Notes under the pieces: model-generated
The model's database searches: none
The model's input: the letters and a program-made list of their open reading frames with translations, nothing else
What the model was told of the DNA's origin: nothing
Assembly (NCBI GenBank): GCA_902536455.1
Contig: CACAXN010000001.1
Location: 50,323 to 114,322 of the forward strand
Origin: an uncultured Prochlorococcus sp.
Lineage (GTDB): Bacteria; Cyanobacteriota; Cyanobacteriia; PCC-6307; Cyanobiaceae
Reading direction: 5' to 3'
Length of the DNA: 64,000 nt
Translations under genes and position numbers: made by a program
Shown here: positions 56,211-64,000 of the stretch, in pieces
Numbering within the stretch: the stretch's first letter is position 1
Layout: the number at the start of each line of letters is the position of its first letter

Positions 56211-56755
56211 ACTTTTAGAATTTCCTTCTCTTTTTCAGACAATTTAGTTCCAATTAAAGCAATATATTTATCAGTAATTTTCTGAATTTCAGATTGATTA
56301 TCTCTCGATTCGTCAATAGAAATAAGGCCATCTTTTTCGTCTTTTTTTTCTTTTTCAACAGCATCTCTTCTGATGTTTCTCAAAGCTACTTTTCCTTCCT
56401 CTGCATATTTAGAGGCTAATTTACAAAATTCTTTTCTTCTTTCTTCTGTTAAAGGAGGAACATTTATTCTTATAACTTTCCCATCATTATTTGGAGTTAT
56501 ACCTAAATCACTCATAGAAATAGATTTCTCTATCGCTTGTAAACATGAAATATCGAAAGGTTGTATTGAAATTGTTTGCGAATCAACAGTGCTTATAGTG
56601 GCAAGCGATTTGATTGGTGTTTCTGCTCCATAGTACTCAACACTTACTCTGTCTAACAAGGAAGCATTAGCTCTACCTGTCCTAATTGTATTAAAGTTTC
56701 TTTGTGTGGCTTCAATACTTTTATTCATATTTTCTTGAATTTCTTTTTCTTTCAT
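56207..56755 (-). CDS. frr: Ribosome recycling factor
   Basis: Splits post-termination ribosomes with EF-G. The 182-residue protein has the family pattern: [20 protein letters not shown] near residues 22-41, [18 protein letters not shown] near 105, and a coiled-coil arm. ATG at 56755. It follows pyrH, in the usual pyrH-frr order, and its stop overlaps the next gene's start. Confidence 0.97.
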   Translation of the reverse strand: MKEKEIQENMNKSIEATQRNFNTIRTGRANASLLDRVSVEYYGAETPIKSLATISTVDSQTISIQPFDISCLQAIEKSISMSDLGITPNNDGKVIRINVPPLTEERRKEFCKLASKYAEEGKVALRNIRRDAVEKEKKDEKDGLISIDESRDNQSEIQKITDKYIALIGTKLSEKEKEILKV

Positions 56756-56777
56756 AATTAAAAAAATTAAATGATCT

Positions 56778-57482
56778 TTAACTAATTAAAGAGCCTATTG
56801 GCTCACCAGCAACAGCTTTAGAAATGTTCCCTTTTTTGAATATATCAAAAACCATAATTGGGATATTATTATCTTTGCAAAGTGCAATCGCAGTACTGTC
56901 CATAACTGCAATTTCATCACTAAGAACTTGTTGATAACTGAGAGAGGAATATTTTTTTGCATCTTTAAATTGATTAGGATCACGATCGTATACTCCATCA
57001 ACTTTAGTAGCCTTCATAACTACTTCAGCGTTTATCTCTGCCGCCCTCAAAGCTGCCGTAGTATCAGTTGTAAAAAATGGATTTCCGCATCCACCTCCGA
57101 AAACTACAACTCTACCTTTTTCTAGGTGCCTCATGGCTCTTCTTCTAATATAGGGTTCGGCAATTTCCTGCATTTCGATTGCTGTTTGCACTCTGGTTGC
57201 AACTCCCACTCTCTCAAGACCATCTTGAAGTGAAATTGCGTTCATTACTGTTGCTAGCATCCCTACATAATCAGCAGTCGCGCGATCCATTCCGTCTGCA
57301 GATCCTTTAAGCCCCCTAAAAATGTTTCCGCCACCAACAACTATTGCAAGTTGTACATTATTTTCGACTACCTTTGAAACATCCTCTGAAATTGACTGAA
57401 CTATAGCAGGATCAATACCGTAAGGTTTTTCACCCATTAGTGCTTCACCACTAAGTTTTAAGAGAACTCTTTTGTAAGTCAT
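56778..57482 (-). CDS. pyrH: UMP kinase
   Basis: Phosphorylates UMP to UDP. The 234-residue protein has [12 protein letters not shown] at the N-terminus, [12 protein letters not shown] near residue 45, and [31 protein letters not shown] near 140. ATG at 57482. It is the first gene of the pyrH-frr pair. Confidence 0.97.
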   Translation of the reverse strand: MTYKRVLLKLSGEALMGEKPYGIDPAIVQSISEDVSKVVENNVQLAIVVGGGNIFRGLKGSADGMDRATADYVGMLATVMNAISLQDGLERVGVATRVQTAIEMQEIAEPYIRRRAMRHLEKGRVVVFGGGCGNPFFTTDTTAALRAAEINAEVVMKATKVDGVYDRDPNQFKDAKKYSSLSYQQVLSDEIAVMDSTAIALCKDNNIPIMVFDIFKKGNISKAVAGEPIGSLIS

Positions 57483-57609
57483 TCAATAATTGTACTTTTA
57501 AGACCTTAGCAAGTAAATGTGCCAAATTTATTTTTTGTTCTAATTTTGCTTGCGTCTTTAAACATTTCTAAACCTGCCTAAAGAAAATTTAAATAAAAAT
57601 TTACTTCAA

Positions 57610-58302
57610 CTAAAATTCAACACACTTTTGTGCTTTTATACCTTGTTCTTTAAATGGATGTCTTATTAGTTTCATTTCTGTAACTAGATCAGCGTAATTG
57701 ATAATTGTATCAGATGCCCCCCTTCCAGTTAAAACAATATGATTTTTTCTATTATTTAAGCTTTTTAAAAAAGTGATTATTACTTCGGGTGCAAGATAAC
57801 CAAGTTTTGTCGCAATATTAATTTCATCAAGAATGATAAGTCTATAAGATTCGTTTTGTATGTATTTTTTGGCTAGTTGCCACGCCTCTTGAACTAATTT
57901 TTCATCTCTTACTCTGTCTTGGGTTTCCCAAGTAAATCCCTCTCCTAATGAATGCCAAGATATGTTTGAAGACAAGTTTTTAAGTGCTTTTTCTTCTCCA
58001 GTGGTCCAGCCTCCTTTGATAAATTGAATTATTGCTACTTTATAGCCATGCCCTATCGTTCTTAAAGCCATACCTAAAGATGCAGTTGTCTTGCCCTTGC
58101 CATTTCCTGTAAAAACAATCAATAATCCTTTTTTTGTTTTTCTTATTTGTAGTCTTTCGGCTTGAATATCTTTTCTTTGCTGCATTCTTTTTTTATATGA
58201 GCTCTCATCACTATCCGGTGATAATTTACCTCCCATTCCAAGTTCATTTGCTTGATTATCGAGGTTAAATATTTTCTTGGAAAATGAAGGTTTTTCTTGC
58301 AT
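57610..58302 (-). CDS. cobO: Cob(I)yrinic acid a,c-diamide adenosyltransferase
   Basis: Attaches the adenosyl group to cob(I)alamin precursors. The 230-residue protein has a Lys/Arg-rich N-terminus, the Walker A loop GNGKGKTTASLGMALRT near residues 67-83, and LIILDEINIATKLGYL near 157, as in CobO/BtuR. ATG at 58302. It lies downstream of the recombinase on the same strand. Confidence 0.93.
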   Translation of the reverse strand: MQEKPSFSKKIFNLDNQANELGMGGKLSPDSDESSYKKRMQQRKDIQAERLQIRKTKKGLLIVFTGNGKGKTTASLGMALRTIGHGYKVAIIQFIKGGWTTGEEKALKNLSSNISWHSLGEGFTWETQDRVRDEKLVQEAWQLAKKYIQNESYRLIILDEINIATKLGYLAPEVIITFLKSLNNRKNHIVLTGRGASDTIINYADLVTEMKLIRHPFKEQGIKAQKCVEF

Positions 58303-58336
58303 ATGCCCCGTAATTTTATTTAATTATTATAAATCT

Positions 58337-59506
58337 TTAAATATTTTTAACTCTTTTAACTTTTAAAAGTGCATTATTTACTGCCTGTTGTTGATCTCTT
58401 TTTGTAATCCAGTGGTGATAAGTTTGAGTATGTAAACTAACCGAATGTCCCATCATTCTGGCAGCCACAGTATCAGGTAAATCATAAAAAATTGTTCTAA
58501 CTGCCCAAGCATGCCTCAGATCATAAGGTTTTATTTGTAAAGAGTAACGCTTAAACTGGTCTGTAATTTTTTTCCCAATATTCTGTAAGGTTGTAATTTT
58601 AAGGTCTCTATTAATATTTGGTAGAAGTTCCGGATTTTCACCAAGTTTTGATAATTCGAACTTTTCCACCCATTCAGGATGAAATGGCCAAACTTGATGT
58701 TCCCCAGTTTTAGTCGTAGGCAAAACTCTAATAATTTTGTCCCCAAAATTAGTAAGAGAACTCAAATCACAAAAAAATACTTCATGATTCCTTAATCCAT
58801 ATGTAGCCATCAGACCAAAAACAAATTTCCAAGACTTGTTTGGTATAGTCTCCCATAGTTTTTCTATTAATTCGTCTTTAGGTAGATCCCTAAACCCTGC
58901 TTTGTTCAGACTATATCCTCTAGAATTTAACTTCCAATCTTCTGGTAGTTTAATGTCCAAAAACTTAGCCAAAACATTTAAAGAAGTAGCGCACTGTTTC
59001 CTACTTCTGGTACCTTCCTTATAACTTTCAAGTGTTTTTTGAAATATTTTTTCTAAAGCTTCATTCTCATAGTCATTGTAAATATTTAGGATTCTTTTCA
59101 TATATGGTTTGTAAGAACTTCTCCAAGTAGTTTTTCTAGTGCTGGTTCGAAAATCACTTTTATTTTCTTTAAAAAAAAATTCCTCAAATTGATTTAATCT
59201 TTTTGGGAATTCAAAATCATCTTTTATTTCCTTTTTATAAGGTTTGCCTATCCAATTAATCCAATTAAATTGATTCAATTCCAATTGCAAATTTATTAGT
59301 TGTAATTTTTTTTTGGCCTCCTCTAATCCAGAAATATCAGCCTTTAAACCAAGAGATATTCTTTGGATTTTGAAGTTATTGTAATCTTCTTTGGAGGGTA
59401 GTGAACCACGAATATTTAATTTCTCTCCTCTTTTCTCAATTTTAAGCTTGCTGCCTTGAATAGCAAATTTATCATTGACATTATTAATTTCCTGAATTAC
59501 GTTCAT
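58337..59506 (-). CDS. Tyrosine site-specific recombinase/integrase
   Basis: A 389-residue tyrosine recombinase. The catalytic domain includes the first Arg in TYGLRNHEVF (~residue 243), a Lys in TTKTGEHQVW (~271), the second Arg in PYDLRHAWAVR (~331), MMGHS (~353) and the nucleophile Tyr in THTQTYHHW. At the box II position many XerC/D proteins have HxLR; here it is YDLR, an alternative seen in cyanobacterial members. A long N-terminal domain precedes it. No tRNA, phage or transposon gene adjoins it. Confidence 0.85.
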   Translation of the reverse strand: MNVIQEINNVNDKFAIQGSKLKIEKRGEKLNIRGSLPSKEDYNNFKIQRISLGLKADISGLEEAKKKLQLINLQLELNQFNWINWIGKPYKKEIKDDFEFPKRLNQFEEFFFKENKSDFRTSTRKTTWRSSYKPYMKRILNIYNDYENEALEKIFQKTLESYKEGTRSRKQCATSLNVLAKFLDIKLPEDWKLNSRGYSLNKAGFRDLPKDELIEKLWETIPNKSWKFVFGLMATYGLRNHEVFFCDLSSLTNFGDKIIRVLPTTKTGEHQVWPFHPEWVEKFELSKLGENPELLPNINRDLKITTLQNIGKKITDQFKRYSLQIKPYDLRHAWAVRTIFYDLPDTVAARMMGHSVSLHTQTYHHWITKRDQQQAVNNALLKVKRVKNI

Positions 59507-59571
59507 TTACTTATATAATTGTCCATATAATGACGTTTTTAATGTTGATTTTCAATCTTCATAAATTTTAA

Positions 59572-60747
59572 ATGGATAAAATAGGCGTCTTACTAATGAA
59601 TTTAGGAGGGCCTGAACGCATTAATGATGTAGGCCCATTCTTATACAATCTTTTTTCTGATCCAGAAATTATCAGGACTCCTTTCCCTGTTTTTCAAAAG
59701 CCTCTCGCTTGGTTAATTAGCACGCTTAGGAGTACTACTTCACAACAGGCCTACCTTTCCATAGGTGGAGGTTCGCCCATCAGAAGGATAACTGAACAAC
59801 AAGCAAGAGAATTACAATCTAAATTAAGGAACAAGGGTTTTAATGCTACTACCTACATTGCTATGAGGTATTGGCATCCTTTTACCGAATCAGCAATTGC
59901 TGATATGAAAGCAGATGGCATAGATCAAGTTGTGGTAATACCCTTGTATCCACATTTTTCGATAAGTACTAGTGGTTCGAGCTTTAGGGAATTAAAAAAA
60001 TTGCGAGATTCTGATGATGAATTTAAGAAAGTTCCAATGCGATGTGTAAGGAGTTGGTTCAGTCAATCAGGTTATTTAAAGTCTATGGTCGAATTAATTT
60101 CTGAACAGATTTCACTTTGCGAATCACCTTCAAAAGCCCATATATTTTTCACTGCTCATGGAGTTCCAAAGAGTTACGTAGAGGAAGCTGGAGACCCTTA
60201 TAAACAACAAATTGAAGATTGTTCCTTATTAATTATAAATGAGCTGGAAAAATGTTTAGGGCATAGTAACCCTCATACACTTTCTTATCAAAGTAGAGTT
60301 GGTCCTGTTGAATGGTTGAAGCCTTATACAGAAGAAGTGTTAGCTGATCTTGGAAGGTCAAATGTTAATGATCTGATTGTGGTCCCTATAAGTTTCGTTG
60401 GAGAGCATATTGAAACGTTGCAAGAAATTGATATTGAATATAAAGAAATTGCTGAAAAGGCTGGTATAAAAAACTTTAGGAGAGTTAAGGCTTTAAATAC
60501 TCATCCTACTTTTATTGAAGGCCTTAGTGATCTAGTGATTTCCTGTTTGGAAGGACCTCTTGTTAATATAGAGGAGGCTTCACAGTTGCCTGAAAAAGTT
60601 AAACTTTATCCCCAAGAGAAGTGGCAATGGGGTTGGAATAATAGTTCAGAGGTGTGGAATGGAAGGGTTGCAATGATTATTTTTCTTGTGCTTTTTATTG
60701 AACTTATTTCAGGCTCTGGACCTCTACATAAATTAGGAATTTTATAA
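59572..60747 (+). CDS. hemH: Ferrochelatase with C-terminal Hli-like helix
   Basis: Inserts iron into protoporphyrin IX to make haem. The 391-residue protein has the family N-terminus ([16 protein letters not shown]) and the catalytic His-containing [19 protein letters not shown] near residue 199. After about residue 340 there is a CAB/Hli-like helix with [20 protein letters not shown], which binds chlorophyll in cyanobacteria and links haem and chlorophyll metabolism. ATG at 59572. Confidence 0.96.
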   Translation: MDKIGVLLMNLGGPERINDVGPFLYNLFSDPEIIRTPFPVFQKPLAWLISTLRSTTSQQAYLSIGGGSPIRRITEQQARELQSKLRNKGFNATTYIAMRYWHPFTESAIADMKADGIDQVVVIPLYPHFSISTSGSSFRELKKLRDSDDEFKKVPMRCVRSWFSQSGYLKSMVELISEQISLCESPSKAHIFFTAHGVPKSYVEEAGDPYKQQIEDCSLLIINELEKCLGHSNPHTLSYQSRVGPVEWLKPYTEEVLADLGRSNVNDLIVVPISFVGEHIETLQEIDIEYKEIAEKAGIKNFRRVKALNTHPTFIEGLSDLVISCLEGPLVNIEEASQLPEKVKLYPQEKWQWGWNNSSEVWNGRVAMIIFLVLFIELISGSGPLHKLGIL

Positions 60748-60882
60748 AGAACAATTTAAATTTATTTGATAATTTTTAATTTATTTAAAGAAATTTTGAA
60801 TACATTTCTGACATTACATTTCTAAATGAGGCGAAAGTATTTAATTAAGTTTAATATTTATAGTAAATACTGAATTTCTTTA

Positions 60883-62646
60883 GTGACCCTTACTTCGAGA
60901 TCCTTTTCAAAGGGTAGTTCAAAACATGAAAATCCAGTTTGGATAACTGGTGCAGATGCACTAATGGATTCTTTAAAAATTCATGGAGTAAAAGTTATAT
61001 TTGGATATCCTGGGGGAGCCATACTACCAATATATGACGCAGTTCATAAGGCAGAACAAGAAGGATGGTTAAAACACTATATGGTTAGGCATGAACAAGG
61101 TGGTTCACATGCTGCTGATGGATATGCAAGATCTACTGGTGAAGTAGGAGTATGTTTTGGGACCTCAGGCCCAGGTGCAACAAATTTGGTAACTGGAATT
61201 GCCACTGCTCAAATGGATTCAGTCCCCCTAGTTGTAGTTACAGGTCAAGTCCCAAGATCTGCTATAGGGACAGACGCTTTTCAAGAAACTGATATTTTTG
61301 GCATAACTCTTCCAATCGTGAAACATTCATGGGTAATAAGAGATCCTTCAGATATTGCGAAAGTAGTTTCTGAAGCTTTTTTTATAGCCTCATCTGGAAG
61401 ACCTGGCCCTGTTTTAATTGATATACCCAAAGATGTAGGTCAGGAGTTCTTTAACTACCAAAGAGTTTTGCCTGGTGATATTATTCCTAAAGGATTTAAA
61501 AGGAATGGAGAAATTAATGATTGCGATATCAATAAAGCAATTAAATTAATAGAAGATTCTGAAAGACCTCTTCTTTATGTTGGCGGTGGGGCAATATCTT
61601 CAGGTGCTCATGATGAAATAAGAACGTTGGCGAATAATTATCAAATACCAGTAACCACTACCTTAATGGGAAAGGGCGCTTTTGATGAAAAAGATAACTT
61701 ATCAGTTGGGATGTTAGGTATGCACGGAACTGCTTACGCAAACTTTGCCGTTACTGAATGTGATCTTTTAATTGCTATTGGAGCTAGATTTGATGATAGG
61801 GTGACAGGAAAATTAGATACTTTTGCTCCGAGTGCAAAAGTCATACATATAGATATTGATCCGGCAGAAGTTAATAAAAATAGACGTGTAGATGTTGCAA
61901 TTATCTCTGACGTTTCAAAAGCTGTTCGCAAAATTAATGAAAAATCTCTCGATAACAATTTCACTTGTAATACGAAAAATTGGTTAGAAAAAATTGATTT
62001 TTGGAAAAATAAACATCCTTTGTATAAACCGCTTGAAGAAGGAGAAATTTATCCTCAGGAAGTTCTTTTGAAAGTTAGGGAACTTTCACCAGAAGCTTAT
62101 GTAACCACAGACGTTGGACAGCATCAAATGTGGGCTGCTCAATATCTTAGGAATTCTCCAAGAAGATGGATTAGTAGTGCAGGATTAGGAACTATGGGTT
62201 TTGGATTGCCAGCGGCAATTGGAGTGAAAGCAGCCTTACCTAATTCAGATGTAATTTGCATAGCAGGAGATGCGAGCGTTTTAATGAATATTCAAGAATT
62301 AGGTACTTTGTCTCAATATGGTTTAAAGGTAAAGTTGATTATTATTAATAATCGATGGCAAGGAATGGTAAGGCAATGGCAGGAAAGTTTCTATGATGAA
62401 AGGTATTCCTCATCTGATATGAGTTGTGGTGAACCTGATTTTGTAAAACTTGCTGAGTCTTTCGGAGTTAAAGGATACCTAATTTCTGATAGAAAACAAT
62501 TACAGAATGAATTACAAAATGCATTTGATCATGAAGGTCCTGCCCTAGTTAATATTCTTGTTAGAAGAGGTGAAAATTGTTACCCAATGGTACCACCTGG
62601 GAAAAGTAATGCTCAAATGGTCGGATATGTTAATTGTGAAGACTAA
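60883..62646 (+). CDS. ilvB: Acetolactate synthase large subunit
   Basis: Condenses pyruvate to acetolactate (or with 2-ketobutyrate) in branched-chain amino acid synthesis, using thiamine diphosphate. The 587-residue protein has [34 protein letters not shown] (catalytic Glu) and the TPP motif [20 protein letters not shown] with [10 protein letters not shown] near residue 470. The start is GTG at 60883. The small subunit gene is not adjacent. Confidence 0.96.
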   Translation: MTLTSRSFSKGSSKHENPVWITGADALMDSLKIHGVKVIFGYPGGAILPIYDAVHKAEQEGWLKHYMVRHEQGGSHAADGYARSTGEVGVCFGTSGPGATNLVTGIATAQMDSVPLVVVTGQVPRSAIGTDAFQETDIFGITLPIVKHSWVIRDPSDIAKVVSEAFFIASSGRPGPVLIDIPKDVGQEFFNYQRVLPGDIIPKGFKRNGEINDCDINKAIKLIEDSERPLLYVGGGAISSGAHDEIRTLANNYQIPVTTTLMGKGAFDEKDNLSVGMLGMHGTAYANFAVTECDLLIAIGARFDDRVTGKLDTFAPSAKVIHIDIDPAEVNKNRRVDVAIISDVSKAVRKINEKSLDNNFTCNTKNWLEKIDFWKNKHPLYKPLEEGEIYPQEVLLKVRELSPEAYVTTDVGQHQMWAAQYLRNSPRRWISSAGLGTMGFGLPAAIGVKAALPNSDVICIAGDASVLMNIQELGTLSQYGLKVKLIIINNRWQGMVRQWQESFYDERYSSSDMSCGEPDFVKLAESFGVKGYLISDRKQLQNELQNAFDHEGPALVNILVRRGENCYPMVPPGKSNAQMVGYVNCED

Positions 62647-62711
62647 TTTTTTTAAATTCGTCTTTTTAAAAAATAACTTTAATATAATTTGAAAACTTAG
62701 ATATTCCTGAA

Positions 62712-63062
62712 TTGAAAAAATTATCAAAATTTTTAATAATAATTAGCTTGATTGTTCTTAATCCTGTAATAGTTAACTCGGCCGAAATTCTTCAAATTAA
62801 AAGTTCAAATAATATTTTGGTGGGAGATCAAAATAGAAACTTAAATATTGGATTATATTGTGTAGATGTAAATGAAAATGATGAGCAGGAAGCAACTAAT
62901 TTACTAAAAAGTGAATTTCCAAGGGGAAGCAAAGTAAAAATAAAACCTTTTGGTTTTAAAGAGAATTTATTGTTAGCCAAAGTTTTCAATATTAAAGGTA
63001 ATAAAGAGATGACCGAGTTATTAATTGCCAAAGACTTAACTAGTGATATTTGTAAAAGTTAA
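62712..63062 (+). CDS. Secreted thermonuclease-fold protein without obvious catalytic residues
   Basis: A 116-residue protein with a signal peptide (LIIISLIVLNPVIVNSA) and a beta-barrel-like domain resembling staphylococcal nuclease homologues: AEILQIKSSNNILVGDQ, LNIGLYCVDV, SKVKIKPFG, and a helical end LLIAKDLT. The catalytic Arg/Asp/Glu set of active nucleases is not evident. The start is TTG at 62712. It follows ilvB and converges with the yfiH 3' fragment. Confidence 0.6.
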   Translation: MKKLSKFLIIISLIVLNPVIVNSAEILQIKSSNNILVGDQNRNLNIGLYCVDVNENDEQEATNLLKSEFPRGSKVKIKPFGFKENLLLAKVFNIKGNKEMTELLIAKDLTSDICKS

Positions 63063-63065
63063 ATA

Positions 63066-63512
63066 TCAAGAGCTAATAAAACTCCATTGCCTAGAGATTG
63101 TTTTGTTCCTTCTCCAAGAATTAAATTCATTTTTTAATTTGTAAGTGCATAAATTTGAGATGTCAATATTCTTACTAAGTATGTTCTCATTCAAAAGTTG
63201 TCTATAGGCAGATCTTTTAAGATCAAGATGAAATAAGTTTTGCTCTTTCAAGTGATTTGAATCACTAAAAAAAAGATCTTTTTTAGTTTTAGTCAAATTT
63301 ACAGTTATTTTTTTGTTTTCGGCTTTTTTATAAAAATCTTTGAGCGTCCTTTTGTCCACTAAATAATTTTCCTTCGATATCGATGGACCTATTGCAACAA
63401 GTAAGTCATCTCTAGATGTACCTAAATTATCAAAAATTTTAACCAGATTTTTTATTATTTTTTTTTCTAAGCCTTTTCTTCCGCAATGCAAGGCTGCTAC
63501 ATTTCTAGTCCT
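63066..63512 (-). pseudogene. yfiH: 3' part of yfiH (laccase-domain/DUF152 protein), cut off from its 5' part
   Basis: The minus strand encodes the C-terminal half of a YfiH/DUF152 protein. It runs from RTRNVAALHCGRKGLEKK (the HxGxxG region, with a metal-binding His) to the family end RRNKTISRQWSFISS. The frame can be read to about 63512, and a stop (TAA) lies at 63513-63515, where similarity ends. The N-terminal half, including the ADC motif, is missing here. An open stretch from an internal ATG (63491) could still be translated but would not be a complete enzyme. Confidence 0.8.
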
Positions 63513-63790
63513 TTAGCAAAAAAAGATCTTTAGCACTATCTGCATGGTTCAGTTGTTTAGAACCCATTAAATTATTTATACGTAAGAACCAACTCATTCT
63601 TGAAGCTTCAGAAGACGATAAGTGGCTAGTGACAGATTTGCCTGAAAAAGATGCAAACATTTTAAATACAAAGTTTTTAGAGAATAAAAAAAATTCTTTT
63701 GGTTATCAATTTATTTCCATACAGTCCACTCCTTACGTCGAAAAATTTGCAGGATTCTGGATCTTGAGGGATATTGAATTAATTTCGTAA
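63512..63790 (+). pseudogene. 5'-truncated gene of unknown function adjoining the yfiH breakpoint
   Basis: An open plus-strand frame of 92 codons and a stop, beginning FSKKRSLALSAWFSCLEP and ending FAGFWILRDIELIS. No start codon (ATG, GTG or TTG) lies between the upstream in-frame stop (63506-63508) and codon ~38, so the N-terminus appears lost at the junction. The protein family is not recognised. It is followed 22 bases later by the plus-strand yfiH 5' part. Confidence 0.6.
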
Positions 63791-63812
63791 AATCAGGTAA
63801 GGAGTGTGATTC

Positions 63813-64000
63813 ATTATTCCTTATAAAGAAATATATTTCTCAAAAACTGAAATTTTCATTCAAAACAAAATTTTTGAGTACTATTCATCACCAATTCTCA
63901 ATCGATATGAATTCCCTCATTCATACTTTACAAAGTCAAGCTCTGAGAAATTTCTTCCATTATTAGGGAATCACTTTAATGAAAATTACATAAATTGTGT
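63813..64000 (+). pseudogene. yfiH: Candidate 5' part of yfiH on the plus strand (runs off the window)
   Basis: The plus-strand frame reads IIPYKEIYFSKTEIFIQNKI, then NRYEFPHSYFTKSSSEKFLPLLGNHFNENYINC, which matches the N-terminal half of YfiH/DUF152 proteins. AAGGAG at 63799-63804 is a good ribosome binding site 8 bases before an ATT at 63813, so the start may be a rare ATT, or a base may be altered. Whether the gene continues intact beyond 64000 cannot be seen. Confidence 0.6.

Noticed and set aside
58337..59506. Possible prophage or genomic island around the recombinase
   Set aside because: Flanking genes are cobO and hemH, both core genes, with no phage structural genes, tRNA or direct repeats.

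Overview
The window looks like about 64 kb of chromosome from a high-light-adapted Prochlorococcus. The DNA is very AT-rich, genes are tightly packed with frequent overlaps, and TTG starts are common. The gene content is typical of marine picocyanobacteria: cytochrome b6f genes petC-petA, psaF-psaJ, psb27, a high-light-inducible protein (Hli), a ferrochelatase with a C-terminal Hli-like helix, and the 64-residue protein known as hyper-conserved in Prochlorococcus and marine Synechococcus. Species assignment is an inference from gene content; no search was run.

Layout. 1-9.4 kb: ubiA (cut by the left edge), ppx, a RodZ-like HTH membrane protein, cobM, lgt, petA-petC, a DUF3067 protein, tatC, a small membrane protein and an rqcH-like gene. 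9.5-16.3 kb: gmk, psaJ-psaF, tsaD, hli, an NhaP-type antiporter, gltX, then tRNA-Asp, the hyper-conserved protein, tRNA-Trp, rplS and a PepSY-type membrane protein. 16.4-26.2 kb: map, an SDR enzyme, a BioD-like/DRTGG protein, a SLOG-fold protein, a YajQ protein, a band-7 protein, hemL, xth, two unknown proteins and larC. 26.2-35 kb: a decayed YbhN/UPF0104 gene, an iron-type ABC permease, a CobW-family GTPase with a histidine repeat, a pterin dehydratase, a YjbQ protein, an M32 carboxypeptidase, an intact inorganic pyrophosphatase, hemC and the principal sigma factor. 35-46.4 kb: priA, a TPR/DUF3153 protein, argB, a DUF2854 protein, ssb, cobK, cutA, an adenosine-kinase-like enzyme, purA, psb27 and proS. 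46.5-54 kb: an HTH protein, a second pyrophosphatase that lacks key residues, an ArsC/Spx-like protein, lepB, a double phosphatase, a CPBP protease, and an FtsL-like protein followed by ftsI. 54-64 kb: tal, a geranylgeranyl-reductase-like enzyme, frr-pyrH, cobO, a tyrosine recombinase, hemH, ilvB, a degenerate nuclease-fold protein, and a rearranged yfiH locus at the right edge.

How the genes fit together. Tetrapyrrole genes (hemL, hemC, hemH, cobM, cobK, cobO) are scattered rather than clustered. Photosynthesis genes form small operons. petC has a twin-arginine signal and lies close to tatC. Translation genes group around the two tRNAs. Housekeeping genes dominate, and there is no prophage, CRISPR array or genomic island.

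The most unusual region is 63.0-64.0 kb. The 3' part of yfiH lies on the minus strand, abutting a 5'-truncated gene on the plus strand, which is followed by what looks like the 5' part of yfiH on the plus strand. One short inversion explains this, but an assembly or amplification chimera could too. The other notable signals are the second pyrophosphatase (catalytic Asp replaced by Ala), the UPF0104 pseudogene, the FtsL-like candidate and a structured leader or possible small RNA between rpoD and priA.
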